Numbered from the stretch's first letter, positions 21,696 to 32,658 are shown. The stretch: DNA of 64,000 nt from Magicicada septendecula (GCA_034769895.1 CM068367.1:84993654-85057653); one strand, 5' to 3'. Program-made: numbers and translations. Notes: generated by a model from the sequence alone, not told the origin.

Positions 21696-22750
21696 TGTAA
21701 CGGTACGGAATTGTGAGCCACCCCAGTTTAATTTCATATTAATTCAAATCATCATTTTAAGCACTTTCCAAATTGCCAGACTTTCACCTGTAAGGAGCCT
21801 CCAGTACAGCAATGCAACACACATACAGTCAGCCAAAACAACTGCCAGACGCATTGCGTAATCACATAGCAGCAGCTTTGTGACACAGTCTACAGTCTGC
21901 TGTGTGTCATCAGAGAGAGTGGTAATAAGCAGCATACAGTGCAGATAAAAACTACATAGTGGCCTCGGGTGTAAGATAGGCCGCAGTTAAGAGTAGGCCT
22001 ATCTTTGAAAATACTAAAACTAATATAAAAAACTGTATAACGCGCGGCCAACCTAAGCGAGCTAAGTGTTCGAAAATATATGTCGGCCGACAAAACAAAA
22101 CTAAATGCTATTTTAAAGTGAACTAAAGTAATAGTGGCGCATCAACTTAATTTGAAATAAGCAATAACAGTACCGCGGTTAAACAGTGAAAAACTAAATC
22201 ATGGTGTGTTAAACAGTGCATTCACAGCAGAGGTGCAAAACAGCGGAGTTCTTCAGACGTTAAGTATTAACTGAGTTTTAACCAAGATTATTTTACCTTT
22301 TTCCCCAGAGTATAATTCAACATAAATAAATTATAAATCTAAAATGTAAATCAGAGATCTCGAAGTGGGGTTTAAATAGAACGACAAAATCAAAGAACGA
22401 ATGTGTGTGAGTGTGTAGCTAAATCACGTATTGGTTCATTACAAATAATAAATAGTTGTGGTATACCATAGTTGTCATAAGCTAGCTAATTAGGAAATAT
22501 TTTGTTACTATGTTTGATTTCACAAATTGTTGCTCATTCTACAAGTACTTAATCTAAATGTCATGAAAGAGAGACGAAGTAGTTATTTTGAATAATAAAT
22601 CAGAGGCAATTTGTTTTAGCACAAACGGTGTATTTGATCTTTGCCCATATCAAATCCAAATAATCCTTTTTGCAGCTGTTTTCGTCTGAAAGACTTTGGA
22701 ATAAAACCCTAAGGTAAGAGAATTATAATTTAATTAATTGAGTAGTTTCA
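21696..22750 (+). repeat. 3' LTR of element A
   Basis: 1055 bp, TGTAAC...TTTCA, followed by catt at 22751-22754, the second half of the target duplication. Confidence 0.92.
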
Positions 22751-22754
22751 CATT

Positions 22755-23400
22755 TTATATCGTGAAGCGCTTTTTATTTAATTTTCATACTTAATATTGG
22801 TGTTGAATTTAGTTAAAATTGCAATGTTTTTGTCTGTTCAAACTGCTTATGTTAGGTACTCATCCTTTCATCGCCGTCTCATCCACGTGGTTACGCCATC
22901 ACTGTTAACTCTCGATTTTGCTAACACACTCCGAAAATAAGTTTAGACTGTTATTATTTGCAGGTTACTTCTGATTGATCACTATGACACGATTTTCTGT
23001 TGTTTTAAACTAAAATCACATGATTTACTGGTCGGCCGACCCTAATTTGCTCGAGCTAAGTTTTTATATGACCGCACAGTCCGCTCACTGTAGTAAGACA
23101 ACAACAGATGCTAACAGTCTTTTTTCAAGATGGCCAGCCGCTTCATCCGCGGCAACTTGGCTCGCCATTGGTCCAGGAAGGAACCACGTGACACAATAAT
23201 TATGCTCCTTTCTGTGGCGAGTCTACCGAAAGCTGGCGGGCTTACCACAGTCTTGGGCTCACAAAAAAATTCGTGCTCAATCAAACGTGCGAGCAAGCAG
23301 GCGCGCACTTGAAACATTCCAGAGTACCTGCAAATGGTACTTGACAGATTTTCTGAACCAACATGCGGATGGGCGTCACCTACAGGAATGTCTATTGTTA
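22755..23400. other. Unassigned intronic sequence with a GC-richer core
   Basis: Intron 3 of TRAPPC2L by position. The core 23110-23330 is GC-richer than its surroundings and is open on both strands (23111-23317 minus, 23130-23312 plus), but neither frame resembles a known protein. It may be a promoter or old element fragment. TRAPPC2L exon 4 was looked for here and not found. Confidence 0.4.
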
Positions 23401-24130
23401 TACATTGAGACCTCGTGTGGGTAACTACTGCGTTGTATTCACAAATAAAAATCTATCGCACAATTCTGCCCTATTACAAGACTAGAACAGGGATTAGACA
23501 ATTACACAATGTTATATATACAAAATTGAATGCCAAGATTGCAATAAATGTTACATAGGACAAACAAAAAAAAACAACTGAAAAACGTTATTTTGAACGC
23601 CTATTCGCATACAAAAAAAAACAGAAATACACAAATCTAATTTGGCCACACATGCAATAAACACTGGACATGAAAATTCCCAGACATAACCAACATGACA
23701 CTAATAAAACACATACCACACTAAGGCACCATAATGAACATTTGGGAAAATTTACAAATATACAAACATAAAACACAAAACAAACTAATACCTGAACAAA
23801 TACAAATCATGACACAATTTTCAAAGCACTCAACATCGAAAATACACAAAATACTAATACATACACCACAATCACACACAATAATACCACTTTAAAATGC
23901 CAGAGACCAACAAGAAACCGCAATAACGACCAGCCAACACACAAATACTTCACCAGATGCAAAATCACAAAGGCTGCGGATGAGAACACAATGGTTCTCG
24001 AAACATGTTCCTAATAAGGGATAAAATATCTTGAGGTAATTTCAGTATAAATATTATATATGTATAAGAAAAATGAACTTATAAAATGTTTTAAAGTCGT
24101 CTTGAATGTTGAAAAAATAAAAACTTTCAA
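23400..24130 (+). pseudogene. Penelope-like retroelement fragment with GIY-YIG domain
   Basis: Plus-strand translation near 23512-23580 reads YKIECQDCNKCYIGQTK, the start of the GIY-YIG endonuclease of Penelope-like elements, with the characteristic CX2CX3CYIGQT spacing. Further fragments of the domain (KRYFERLFAYKKK) follow in another frame, and many stops and A-run indels interrupt it. The 3' end near 23965-24010 (GATGAGAACAC...GGTTCTCGAAAC) is typical of the element's end and has a weak hammerhead-ribozyme resemblance. The copy is dead and lies antisense to TRAPPC2L. Confidence 0.7.
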
Positions 24131-24503
24131 AAACTTCTTCTACCTCTGATTTTCTGTTAACTTATAAACAGACACTGCATATGAAGTAGTTATAATGAAG
24201 TGCACTGCACAAAACAAAATCTGTAGTGGCTACTTTTTACATAATGTTGACAGTAAAGCGAACCAACTTCTTACCAACTTTCTTTTAATTTACCAATTGA
24301 TGACAATTAGATTAAGAAGCACTGGATTCAGCAATCGAAGATATTGATATATTCTACTCACAAAGATGAAGAAAGTTAAAAAAAAATACGTTACTTGTGG
24401 ATGATAAATTTATAAAACACACGTCACACACAAATAGTTATATTAATAAAATCAATAACCGTAATACTAAGTACTGGTAGGCCTACCTGTTATCAAAACT
24501 TAC
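24131..24503. other. Intron 3 of TRAPPC2L, nothing further recognised
   Basis: AT-rich; no gene or element boundary seen. Confidence 0.5.
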
Positions 24504-24591
24504 CGTTCTGACTTCATTATCTCGTAACATTGTGTTTGTTGAATCTACGACTATTATAAACTTTATTTTTGTATTTGTCACATAGCCAAAT
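24504..24591 (-). CDS. TRAPPC2L: TRAPPC2L, coding exon 3
   Basis: 88 bp, bounded by a tttaaag acceptor and a gtaagt donor on the minus strand. Joined to the two leftover bases of exon 2 it encodes 30 residues in phase, including [20 protein letters not shown] and LRDNEVR. These match the longin-type core of TRAPPC2L, a small subunit of the TRAPP tethering/GEF complexes of ER-Golgi and Golgi trafficking. The expected end of the protein (about 40 residues, starting with an MFRKLH-like motif) is not found between here and position 1. It must lie beyond the window or have been missed. Confidence 0.9.
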
Positions 24592-26197
24592 CTTTAAAAC
24601 AATTAAGGAAACATTTCATAAAATCACATCACTTTAAAGTGTAGTTTGTAGGAAAATGACTTCTTTAACTAGACTTCTAGCAATGGACTGATTTCCAAAT
24701 TTAAAAAAAATCTACCTACCCCTCCCCACCACTAAAAAAAATATACAGAAAGAATTATAAAATCAACTAAGCAGGATAAATGCATGAACTATAAAACATG
24801 AATTTTACAACAGTCTACTGTTAGAACAACAAGAAAAGAGTTTAAGAAAAATCCAATTTAATATTTTTTTTTTTTGTTACGAAGTTTTTCAAGAAAAATG
24901 CACATTTTCTGATGTTTCTTGATGTAAAATGAGAAAAGACTCCATATTAAATGCTATACAAAATTATGCCTAATACTAATACTTCATTAGAAAGCAGCAC
25001 GTCCTTAATGTTTTACTGGATCCGGTTAACAATGTTTCTATTCCACCATACATCAGATTCTACAGAATGTTTTGTATGTAAAAGATAAGCTTTTAAAATT
25101 ATCTGACTTTTGATCTGTTCTCAGTAAGATTTTCAAAAAAAAACTATCAAAACCTAGTATTAAATAAATTATGTTCTATTCTTTTTTATTAAACTGTATG
25201 CTTTTTCACATTCTGCATTACCATATGTAATGACCTACAGAGACAACACACTTTCTGAAATTGTGTTGTACTTAAATTTATCATCTGAACAACAACAAAT
25301 TTTAAAAGAAACCCATTGAATATCTAACGAAATCATTATGGCTGATGACTAAATCTGTATTTTCAAACTACAGGCAAAAGATACTGCTTTCTAATTCGTT
25401 AATTGTTTCTTCATGAATCTCACGCCCTCGTGAAGATTGGAAGACTAAAAAGAAATAAGTTAACAAAATACAGCACATCAGAAAATCTTGAGTCTTTCAA
25501 ATTTGGTCATTATTTGTTTGTTAGCCTTAACTGTTTAGGGTTTGGTTTTCCATTTGTAGTCAGTTCCTGTAATGTGCTGGAATATTGCTTTATATGATGC
25601 AGACATGGACACTGAGGAAGGAGGATCAGAAAAGATTAGAAGCATTTGAGATGTGGGTTTGGCGAACAATGGAAAAAGTGAGGTGGGTTGATAAAGTAAG
25701 GAATGATGAAGTTTTAAGAAGAATAGGGGAAGAGAGAAGAATCCTGCAGGTAATACAAAATAGAAAAAGGAATTGGTTACGTCATTGTTTAAGAAGAGAC
25801 TGCTTGCTTACAACTGCCATGGAGGGTGTCATAGAGGGGGGAAGAAGAAGAGGGAATAGAAGAATGAAGTTAATAGATAGCATTTAAAATCAGAGGGTGT
25901 TACAAAGAAATGAAAAGACTGGCATGCGATAGTACAGCTTGGAGAGCTTTTACCATTTGAAGACCTGCCTTAGGGCAGAACACCAAACAGCCTAATAATA
26001 CTTTCAAATTTCAATAGGAAATTAGGACAAACATCAGATTAACCTATAGGAGCATATCATTGTAGGTTTAAGTGTGTTCAGTACAATATTAGCTATATCA
26101 TAGCAAACAGTTTTCTTGATAGTTTCAACCTTACCTTATGTTATTGTTTACAAACTCAGTGATATATACAAAGGTGTGAGAAATAGAAAAAGGATAC
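24592..26197 (-). other. Intron 2 of TRAPPC2L
   Basis: About 1.6 kb. It contains a LINE fragment on the opposite strand (25580-25980); the rest (24592-25580, 25980-26197) shows no gene. Confidence 0.8.
25580..25980 (+). pseudogene. LINE reverse-transcriptase C-terminal fragment
   Basis: The frame 25585-25887 carries text typical of the end of arthropod LINE polymerases: WTLRKEDQKRLEAFEMWVWR, then VLRRIGEERRIL, NWLRHCLRR and an EGGRRRG segment. A short 3' tail follows with an AWRAF-like remnant. Only the 3' end of the element is present. The clade cannot be settled by eye. Confidence 0.75.
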
Positions 26198-26376
26198 ATT
26201 TTATGTTCCTCTGTCGAATAAAGTAGTCCAAGATAAAGTTCTCTAAGGTCACCACTCGAAGCACCTTTTCCCACAGTTGATAATTTTTCTTCTACTATAT
26301 CCAATGATGTATGAACTTTATAATGAAACTGAAGTTCGAGATCCGGATTTAAGCATGCTATGTACTTAGGTGAATT
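26198..26376 (-). CDS. TRAPPC2L: TRAPPC2L, coding exon 2
   Basis: 179 bp between a tgtttcag acceptor and a gtatcc donor (minus strand). It encodes NSPKYIACLNPDLELQF at its start, then HYKVHTSLDIVEEKLS, RELYLGLLYSTEEHK. The residue count and spacing match vertebrate TRAPPC2L (HYMVHTSLD, RELYLGLLYPTED) with no gap over at least the first 17 positions. Exon 1 ends in phase 0 and this exon in phase 2, and both junctions restore the frame. The larger open frame around it runs past both splice sites and is not the true exon. Confidence 0.93.
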
Positions 26377-26689
26377 CTGAAACATTTTTAACATATTATA
26401 TTAGAATTCAGAGTATATGTGTTTGCAGTATGTGGTGGGGTAAATAAATTTTTTTTTAGAAAAGTCAGTACCCTCTACAAATTCGTATATAGTGCTTTCA
26501 AAAGTTTTTTATAATTAAAACTGGACTGAAAGCTCAACCAATTACCTTATAATCCTAAATCCAAATTGAAAATAATCTAAGTTGTATATCAGCATTGTAA
26601 AGTCTCAATTGTCTTCATCACACTATCAATACAATTTATTTTACCTGTTCCTAAACTAATAAATAGAAGGGCATTGTCTTCTTTTTATT

Positions 26690-27390
26690 GATGCAGATTA
26701 TATTTGTTGATAAATATAAACCTACCAAAGGCATATTGTCTTAAACCAAAGGCCAGTTGAACGTGTAAACCAATTTACTTATCTTGGTACTGTAGTCAAT
26801 GAACAATGGGACCACTCTCAAGAAATTAAGAGCAGAATTTAAAAGGCAAGAGCAGTGTACACTAGAATGAGCAATTTATATTCAAAAGTCACGATTTAAC
26901 AATAAACACAAAGATGAGACTTCTACGTTGCTACGTATTCTCGGTCCTCTTCTATGGTGTATAGAATCTTGGACTTTGACTGAAGCAATAATTAAAAAAT
27001 TTGAATCTTTTGAAATGTGGCTTTACCGTAGAATACTGAGCATTTCATGGACAGCACATATAACTAATGCTGAAGTTCTTAGAAAGATGAAGAAAGACAG
27101 GGAAGTTATTAACACAGTGAAGATAAGAAAGCTTCAGTATCTGGTACATCTCATGAGAAATGAACAGAGATTTTACTTATTGCAGTCCATACTACAGCGA
27201 AAAGTACTTGGAAAGAGAGGAGTTTGGCGACTGAGAATATCATGGCTGAGAAATGTAAGGACCTGATTTGGCATGAATACAACTGACTTATTCCGTGCAG
27301 CAGTGCAGAAAGTTAAAATAGTCTGTATGGTATCCAACATCCAAAACGGACAGGAACTATCAGAAGATGATATTTGTTGAAGAACTGAAT
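26690..27390 (+). pseudogene. Second LINE reverse-transcriptase 3' fragment
   Basis: Plus-strand text such as FTYLGTVVNEQWDHSQEIKS (about 26775-26835), then CIESWTLTE, FEMWLYRRILSISW, TNAEVLRKM, RKLQYLVHLMRNEQR and GKRGVWR. It belongs to the same broad group of arthropod LINEs as the fragment at 25580 but to a different lineage. Stops and frameshifts split it; 26928-27266 is the longest open part. Confidence 0.75.
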
Positions 27391-28067
27391 CATCTCATTG
27401 TTAGCATACTGGTGGAATACTGTTTTACATTATAACAAAAGTTTATTATCACCATTCCAATGGCATCAATAGTAAGGTCACAATGAATTACTGAGCAGTG
27501 TAGTGTTTACTGTGTTATACAGATACAAGTTTGTTATGAAAAATTAGTATTCTATTTACATAACACTCAAATGTGGATGCTATAAGTCCATACAGATTTT
27601 AAGATCTAACTGAAGACGCCTATTACTATTTTATTGACAATGAACGAATAGGTCTACTGTTTATTATACTATTGCATGTTTATTAGTACACGTTACCATA
27701 TAATAAGGGTTACTATTTGCTAAATCTTATAACTCTTCTTTTCTCCACCTTAACTTGGTGTCAAGACAGTTTGCAGTATGTACTTAAGCAATGATTTTAC
27801 TGACTGGTAACTAATTTCTTAAATTTTTGTTTTATGAAATTGATATTTACTGGCTTCCACTCAGTGAATTATATTCTCAGTCTTCATCCAACTTATCATT
27901 TCATCATCCGCCCCCTGTAGAACAGTATTTCTGAAAACTGAGTAATACAATAGATGATACTGTTTCTATGTGTAAGTTTCTATTTATGTAATGTTGGTAA
28001 TGCTCCATCTATTCAATTCCATCAAGTGTTTTAACATAAAATGTAATGTTACAAAATAAAAAAAAAT

Positions 28068-28255
28068 TCAAGTACCGTCTGCCTAGTGGCAAAAGCTAAA
28101 GAGCATGATAATGTCTTTCGGCCGCCAGCTAAACGCAACATTTGCAGAAAGGAAACAATCAGTCAGTCAGTAACCATAATAATGTTGCGTTTAGCTGGCG
28201 GCCGAAAGACATTATCATGCTCTTTAGCTTTTGCCACTAGGCAGACGGTACTTGA
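28068..28255. repeat. Perfect 75-bp inverted repeat (hairpin)
   Basis: Arms 28068-28142 and 28181-28255 are exact reverse complements around a 38-bp loop (28143-28180). They begin TCAAGTACCGTCTGCCTAG and end CTAAACGCAACATT on the left arm. A degenerate third piece of the arm is at about 28391-28420. Arms of this length without a mismatch imply recent origin or active homogenisation. It may be a short foldback element or a hairpin-RNA source; it has no coding potential. Confidence 0.95.
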
Positions 28256-28320
28256 TTATTTTTAACACATTATATATATTGCGACGTATCAAAACAAACG
28301 TTTATTTACAACAATCCCAA

Positions 28321-28344
28321 TGACGTCACGCAAGAATGACGTCA
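28321..28344. promoter_or_regulatory. Two CRE-like TGACGTCA octamers
   Basis: Perfect palindromic TGACGTCA at 28321-28328 and 28337-28344, start to start 16 bp. This matches the CREB/ATF consensus and sits about 650 bp inside TRAPPC2L from its start codon. Function is inference only. Confidence 0.4.
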
Positions 28345-28961
28345 TGCAGCGTGATGCGTTACAGTTTACAGCGTTACAGAAATTTTCAAATGATGGCCAG
28401 CCAAAAGACATTATCATGTCAAAAGTACACTATTATAACAGATTTGGTGACTGACTGATTACAAATCTGATTTAGTATGACCATAACGATACTAAACATG
28501 ACTAAACCTTTTCTCTTGAATACTACTGTACAAATAATGTTATTAAACCTAAACTTCCGTCACTATCGGGCACACAAAAGTAATGTTTAACGCATTCCAC
28601 ACAGAACTGATGGATATTGATATATGTAGTGTGTGTCTCGATATGCCTGTTCAGATGCTCTAGCCAGAGTTTAAAACTGACTCCAGAATCAGCAAGATGA
28701 GGCCATCAAAGAAAGGTATAAAACCCCTTAATCTCACATACACATTCAAGTAGGATTTCTTTAATACGAGTATTTCCTTACTTATTACTGATCTGTAAAA
28801 GATGCATCACTGAACATACTATACACAAATAATTCATTATTCAATAGGCATCACAAGTTTTACATAAATCGAGCAGGTCTATTATTTCCCCAAAACATCC
28901 TTGAGTAAACTAATTTATAAATCACAAGAATAATATATTCTACATTATAACCGATTCTAAC

Positions 28962-28994
28962 CTCTTTCCCTATCACTGCTATGCTGACTGCCAT
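28962..28994 (-). CDS. TRAPPC2L: TRAPPC2L, coding exon 1 (start codon)
   Basis: Thirty-three bases encoding MAVSIAVIGKE, then a gttaga donor. Vertebrate TRAPPC2L begins MAVCIAVIAKE, the first beta strand of the longin fold. The phase-0 junction joins exactly to exon 2. The exon is too short to be seen as an open frame and was found by following exon 2 upstream. The transcription start and 5' UTR lie to the right (above 28994) and are not resolved. Confidence 0.93.
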
Positions 28995-31378
28995 ATTTGT
29001 TTACTGTCGTGATACAGTTTCACGCTGCCATTGAGATTTTAAAGCTGTTAGATCTTCATATAGTATTATTGTACATCTGCGGTCGCAATATTTAGTATTA
29101 TAGAATTCAATAATGTGCACTGATTTTAGTTCTATTTAATAATAGAAATAAGCATTATATTTTAGAATAAAATTTATGTGATTTCTCTAGAAGAAGCAAA
29201 CTCATAAAAGTAAGATTAGAATAGGTCTTATGGACGTCTACAAATCGAAAGCATGCGCACAGCTGTATCCTCAATGGAAAATCGATTTTGTTTGTGAGCC
29301 GAGGATGTTCATTTTAATTTTTGATTGATGTGTGTTATTTAATAAACGTAACCGGCGTTAAATTATTTACATAGAATATGATTTGTAAGTGTTTTTTAAA
29401 TAATAGTATTGTTACTAACGTAAATATATAACATTCGTTTTTGCCTTGGGTTATGTGGATCAACAGTTCGTCTGGGGTGAGTGAGCGAATGTTGTCTGCT
29501 ACAATTCGAAATAAAAGCAGGGCTTGTTTTGTTCTTATCAACAGGTATTATCTGTACAGAGATTGACAGTTAACCTCAGTTAGCAAAATAAAAATTTTAG
29601 TGTGGATGAAAGCACAAATTTGGTGTAATGTTTACTAATTAATTCATAATACCGGTTTTGTGATGTCCGAATTTTATTGTGAAGGGTTGAAATTGCCGAG
29701 TTTCACTGCCCCGAAGATAACATATTGATGTAAAAGAATTAACTGAATGCCAATGATTGTTTTATAATTTTTTCGTGTTAACAACCAAATTTTATTTAAG
29801 ACGGTTATGTATAAAGACGGTTAGGTGATTTACTGTAATTGATTTTATTCAGGTTAGACCCAGAAATCCAGGTCAGAATGTACAGTAAGTAGGTTACACT
29901 GGAAGTCATATAAATAATAAGTTGAAGGTATATATGAACGGCAGACCAGTTCACAGGGAAGTGAAACAACAGTTAAATATATTGATTTAAATATATTACT
30001 AATATGCAAGTACTATCAGAGCTGAATTATCATCTTTGGTCATTCATTTTTAAAAGCCAAAGTGAATATATATATATATAATGTCATTTTACAACTTTCG
30101 TGTAGACTGTATGTACCAAAGACAAACTGTATTTAATTAATCTTCTTTTATATCATAATATTGCATATAGGACTTATAACACATAAGCCTCTGAGGCTTT
30201 GTATGACCACAGGCCTTTCACAAAATAAAGTTAAGATAAAATAGTCACATAGTTCCTTTTTTGGTAATAGTTTGGTAGTCACTCGAAACTATTACCTTTT
30301 TTTTTATAATGTTTTACAGAACATATAATAAAAGAGTATGTGAGTTTGGAATATCAGTACCCTGTGTTTTGTGTTTAAGTCATACAGTTTTCCTTTATAA
30401 AACTCTTATAGTAAAGCCATTTATGGTGTGATTTGTGGTGTGGGACCAGTAAATTGTATTTAATGAAGTTTTGTGGCTGCCAGAGCTCAGGTTTTCACTG
30501 CCGACTATTACCTTTATTGCTTATAATAGACTTGAATTCCCAATAAAATATTTCTGAAATACACCAGCATATATGATGGGTTCCCCACAAGTTCCATTAA
30601 CTAAAAAACCAATAAATTAGCGTGTAGTGTCTAATATTGAGTCTGTGTACACAAAACAAGTAACTGTACTTTGTATTTAAAGAAAGAACTGTCAGAAATT
30701 GTTTTGCACAAAAATTCGTAAACAACATTAACTATTTATTTATTTGTTGTTAATTTTCTTTAAAAAATAAATATGCCCAATAGAATAATCTTTCAGTAGA
30801 GAATGAACTGAGTTTGAAACTTTGCTCTTTTAATTCAGGCTTAGTCTCATTACTGGATTTCAAACAGTTCATTAAAGCCACTGATAAGGTTTTTGTATTA
30901 TGTTTGTATAGACTACTTTACTGCAATATATTAATAATGTTCATAGGTGAAATAATAATAATAATAATAGTTTTCTTCATTATCACATACAATTTACTGC
31001 CATAAGAAATTTTATTTAGATTGTATTTATTGAAATGTTACATTATAAAATAACATCTACTCTAATATCTGCATTATCCCCTTACATCTAAATTTTCCAT
31101 TCAATATACCTGATCATAACAGAATCGTAAGTAAAGTGTCACTGGATCGCCACAGATATGCTGGTACTCATTAGACTCTATGAACTTAGCAATACTGTTC
31201 TTGCAAGTGGTTCTGCTTGTTTGTTCGGTGCTGTGCATCACAAACTATGCACTAAAAAGTCTCATAGCATGCTCGTGTATCAAGATGTACATTACAGTTT
31301 TGATATTTTATATTATTATTGTAAAAAATATGTTATTTAAAACTTTACTTATTATACATTGATATTAATATATTAATA
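28995..31378. other. Upstream region of TRAPPC2L, mostly featureless
   Basis: AT-rich intergenic DNA. Apart from a weak two-exon candidate (29489-29544, 30320-30431), no gene or element is recognised. Short simple runs occur (for example tatata at 30070, aat repeats at 30955). Confidence 0.5.
29489..30431 (+). other. Weak candidate for a small spliced gene
   Basis: ATG at 29489 opens 18 codons (MLSATIRNKSRACFVLIN) ending at a CAACAG/gtatta donor (29544). A candidate acceptor, tttacag, precedes 30320, and the phase is kept to a TGA at 30429-30431, giving about 55 residues. The start has the arginine/serine pattern of a mitochondrial presequence. I do not recognise the protein and splice sites of this quality occur by chance. 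A head-to-head position with TRAPPC2L is the only supporting context. Confidence 0.2.
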
Positions 31379-32658
31379 CTATAAGGTGCAGTAAAGAGAT
31401 ACCTGACGGTTTTTGAAATGAAATTATATAGTAATTACAGGGCTAATTTTTATTAATTTTTTTTTCATGAATACATACGTTTGCCATTATTTTTCCAAAA
31501 GAAAAATTGAATAAAACAAAAGTAAAAGGAAAATTATATCAATTAAATGTCGACCGTTTTTGTGGACATGGTTCACGAAACTTCGCTACCTCTGGTGGAG
31601 ATGGTCTATGAAACTTCTCATTGCAGACTGAAGCATGTTTTTTGGTATGGCAGTTATCTTGCATTGAATTGCTGCCCCCTAGTTCTGATAATGAGAGTAG
31701 TTTATGTAGGAAGTAATCTGTAGGAACTCCTGGAAACATTTGGGGAGTAAGACAGGCCACTGAGGCTAGCCATCAACCTTCAGTGGGTCGTCATTCCTCC
31801 ACTTTAAACATCTCCATCAGAAGAATTCTGCATTTGGACTTACACTTCTGTCTCAACAAAATGATGGTCATCCATGAATTGAGCCCTTATGACTACGAAA
31901 ATAGTCGAGTTTTTGCAGAAACAGTGTTGGAATGTGGAGGGTCTGAAATGTTGCCACTTATGTTAGTGATCTGAAACCAATCCAAGACACCCTTCACGAG
32001 CATCTGCTTCACACAGGATGGATAACACCGTCGTGAGGGGTGACAAATTTTAGTCGTGCTTGGCCTATATTTTTTGAGGAAGTTACAGACTGGTTCATTT
32101 TGATGCTGACAAACTTTCTCTTCACAGAACTTAGCATGAAGTGCATAAACCAAGTCAAACTGTGGTTCCAACAAGACGGGACAACTGCCCACACATCAAG
32201 GGCTTCGCTGGAAGTGCTAAAGAGGATATTTCCTAGACGCTTCATTTCCCTTTGTTGAGAGGTCATGTGGCCACCCCCATTCACCCAATCTTTCATACAT
32301 GATATTTTCCTGTGGGGTTATCTGAAATCTGGAGTTTACATAGACAAACCACACACATAACCAGAACCAAGGGTAGCAATACAACACAAGATAAATGCCA
32401 TACCAAAAAACATGCTTCAGTCTGTGATGAGAAGTTTCATATACCGTCTCCAGCAGTGTGTTGACAAAAATGGATGACTTTTATTTTATGTAATTTTCCA
32501 TACTTGAATTTTGTTTTATTTGATTTTTTTCTTGAGGTAAAAATAATCGCAAACCTACGAGAAACTTAATAAAAATTGACTCTTCATAATTACTGTGATA
32601 TTAATTTCAAAAACCATTGACTATCTATACTCCTATCAAATTCGGTCACACCCTATAT
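31379..32658 (+). mobile_element. Rearranged Tc1/mariner element
   Basis: Bounded by TA dinucleotides, with ends TATAAGGTG (left) and CACCCTATA (right). The right part is a decayed transposase on the plus strand. The left part (31381 to about 31690) is an inverted copy of the element's own 3' end (about 32360-32656). For example, the complement of 31600-31650 matches 32385-32440 through ataccaaaaaacatgcttca. The 5' part of the transposase is missing. The copy is therefore a palindrome-like deletion derivative whose two ends are both 3' ends. Confidence 0.7.
31740..32475 (+). pseudogene. Tc1/mariner transposase remnant
   Basis: Fragments in several frames: an RRILHLDLHF helix-turn-helix-like piece near 31810, then WFQQDGTTAHTSRASLEVLK at about 32163-32222 with the second catalytic aspartate in QDG. 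LWGYLKSGVYIDKPHT follows near 32310, after the region of the third catalytic acid, and a C-terminal piece (NMLQSVMRSFIYRLQQC) near 32405. Stops and frame changes at about 31975, 32030 and 32255 make it non-functional. The DDE/D spacing cannot be fixed because the copy is broken. Confidence 0.7.

Larger units (their letters stand above)
16935..22750 (+). mobile_element. Element A: young gag-only LTR retrotransposon
   Basis: 5816 bp with two 1055-bp LTRs that appear identical by eye, TGTAAC...TTTCA ends and a 4-bp target duplication catt. The interior (17990-21695) has a tRNA-Lys3-type primer-binding site, a gag-like gene in two frames, 2.1 kb of non-coding sequence with G-runs, and a terminal polypurine tract. 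There is no protease, reverse transcriptase or integrase, so movement must rely on a partner element. The 4-bp duplication suits a Ty3/gypsy-type integrase. Identical LTRs argue for recent insertion. Confidence 0.93.
26377..28961 (-). other. Intron 1 of TRAPPC2L
   Basis: About 2.6 kb, with a LINE fragment at 26690-27390, a perfect 75-bp inverted repeat at 28068-28255 and paired CRE-like octamers at 28321-28344. No further exon is seen. Confidence 0.8.

Noticed and set aside
23111..23317. 68-residue minus-strand frame as TRAPPC2L exon 4
   Set aside because: It begins MFQ and so resembles the expected MFRKLH only in two residues; nothing downstream matches the conserved TRAPPC2L C-terminus, and no suitable acceptor joins it.
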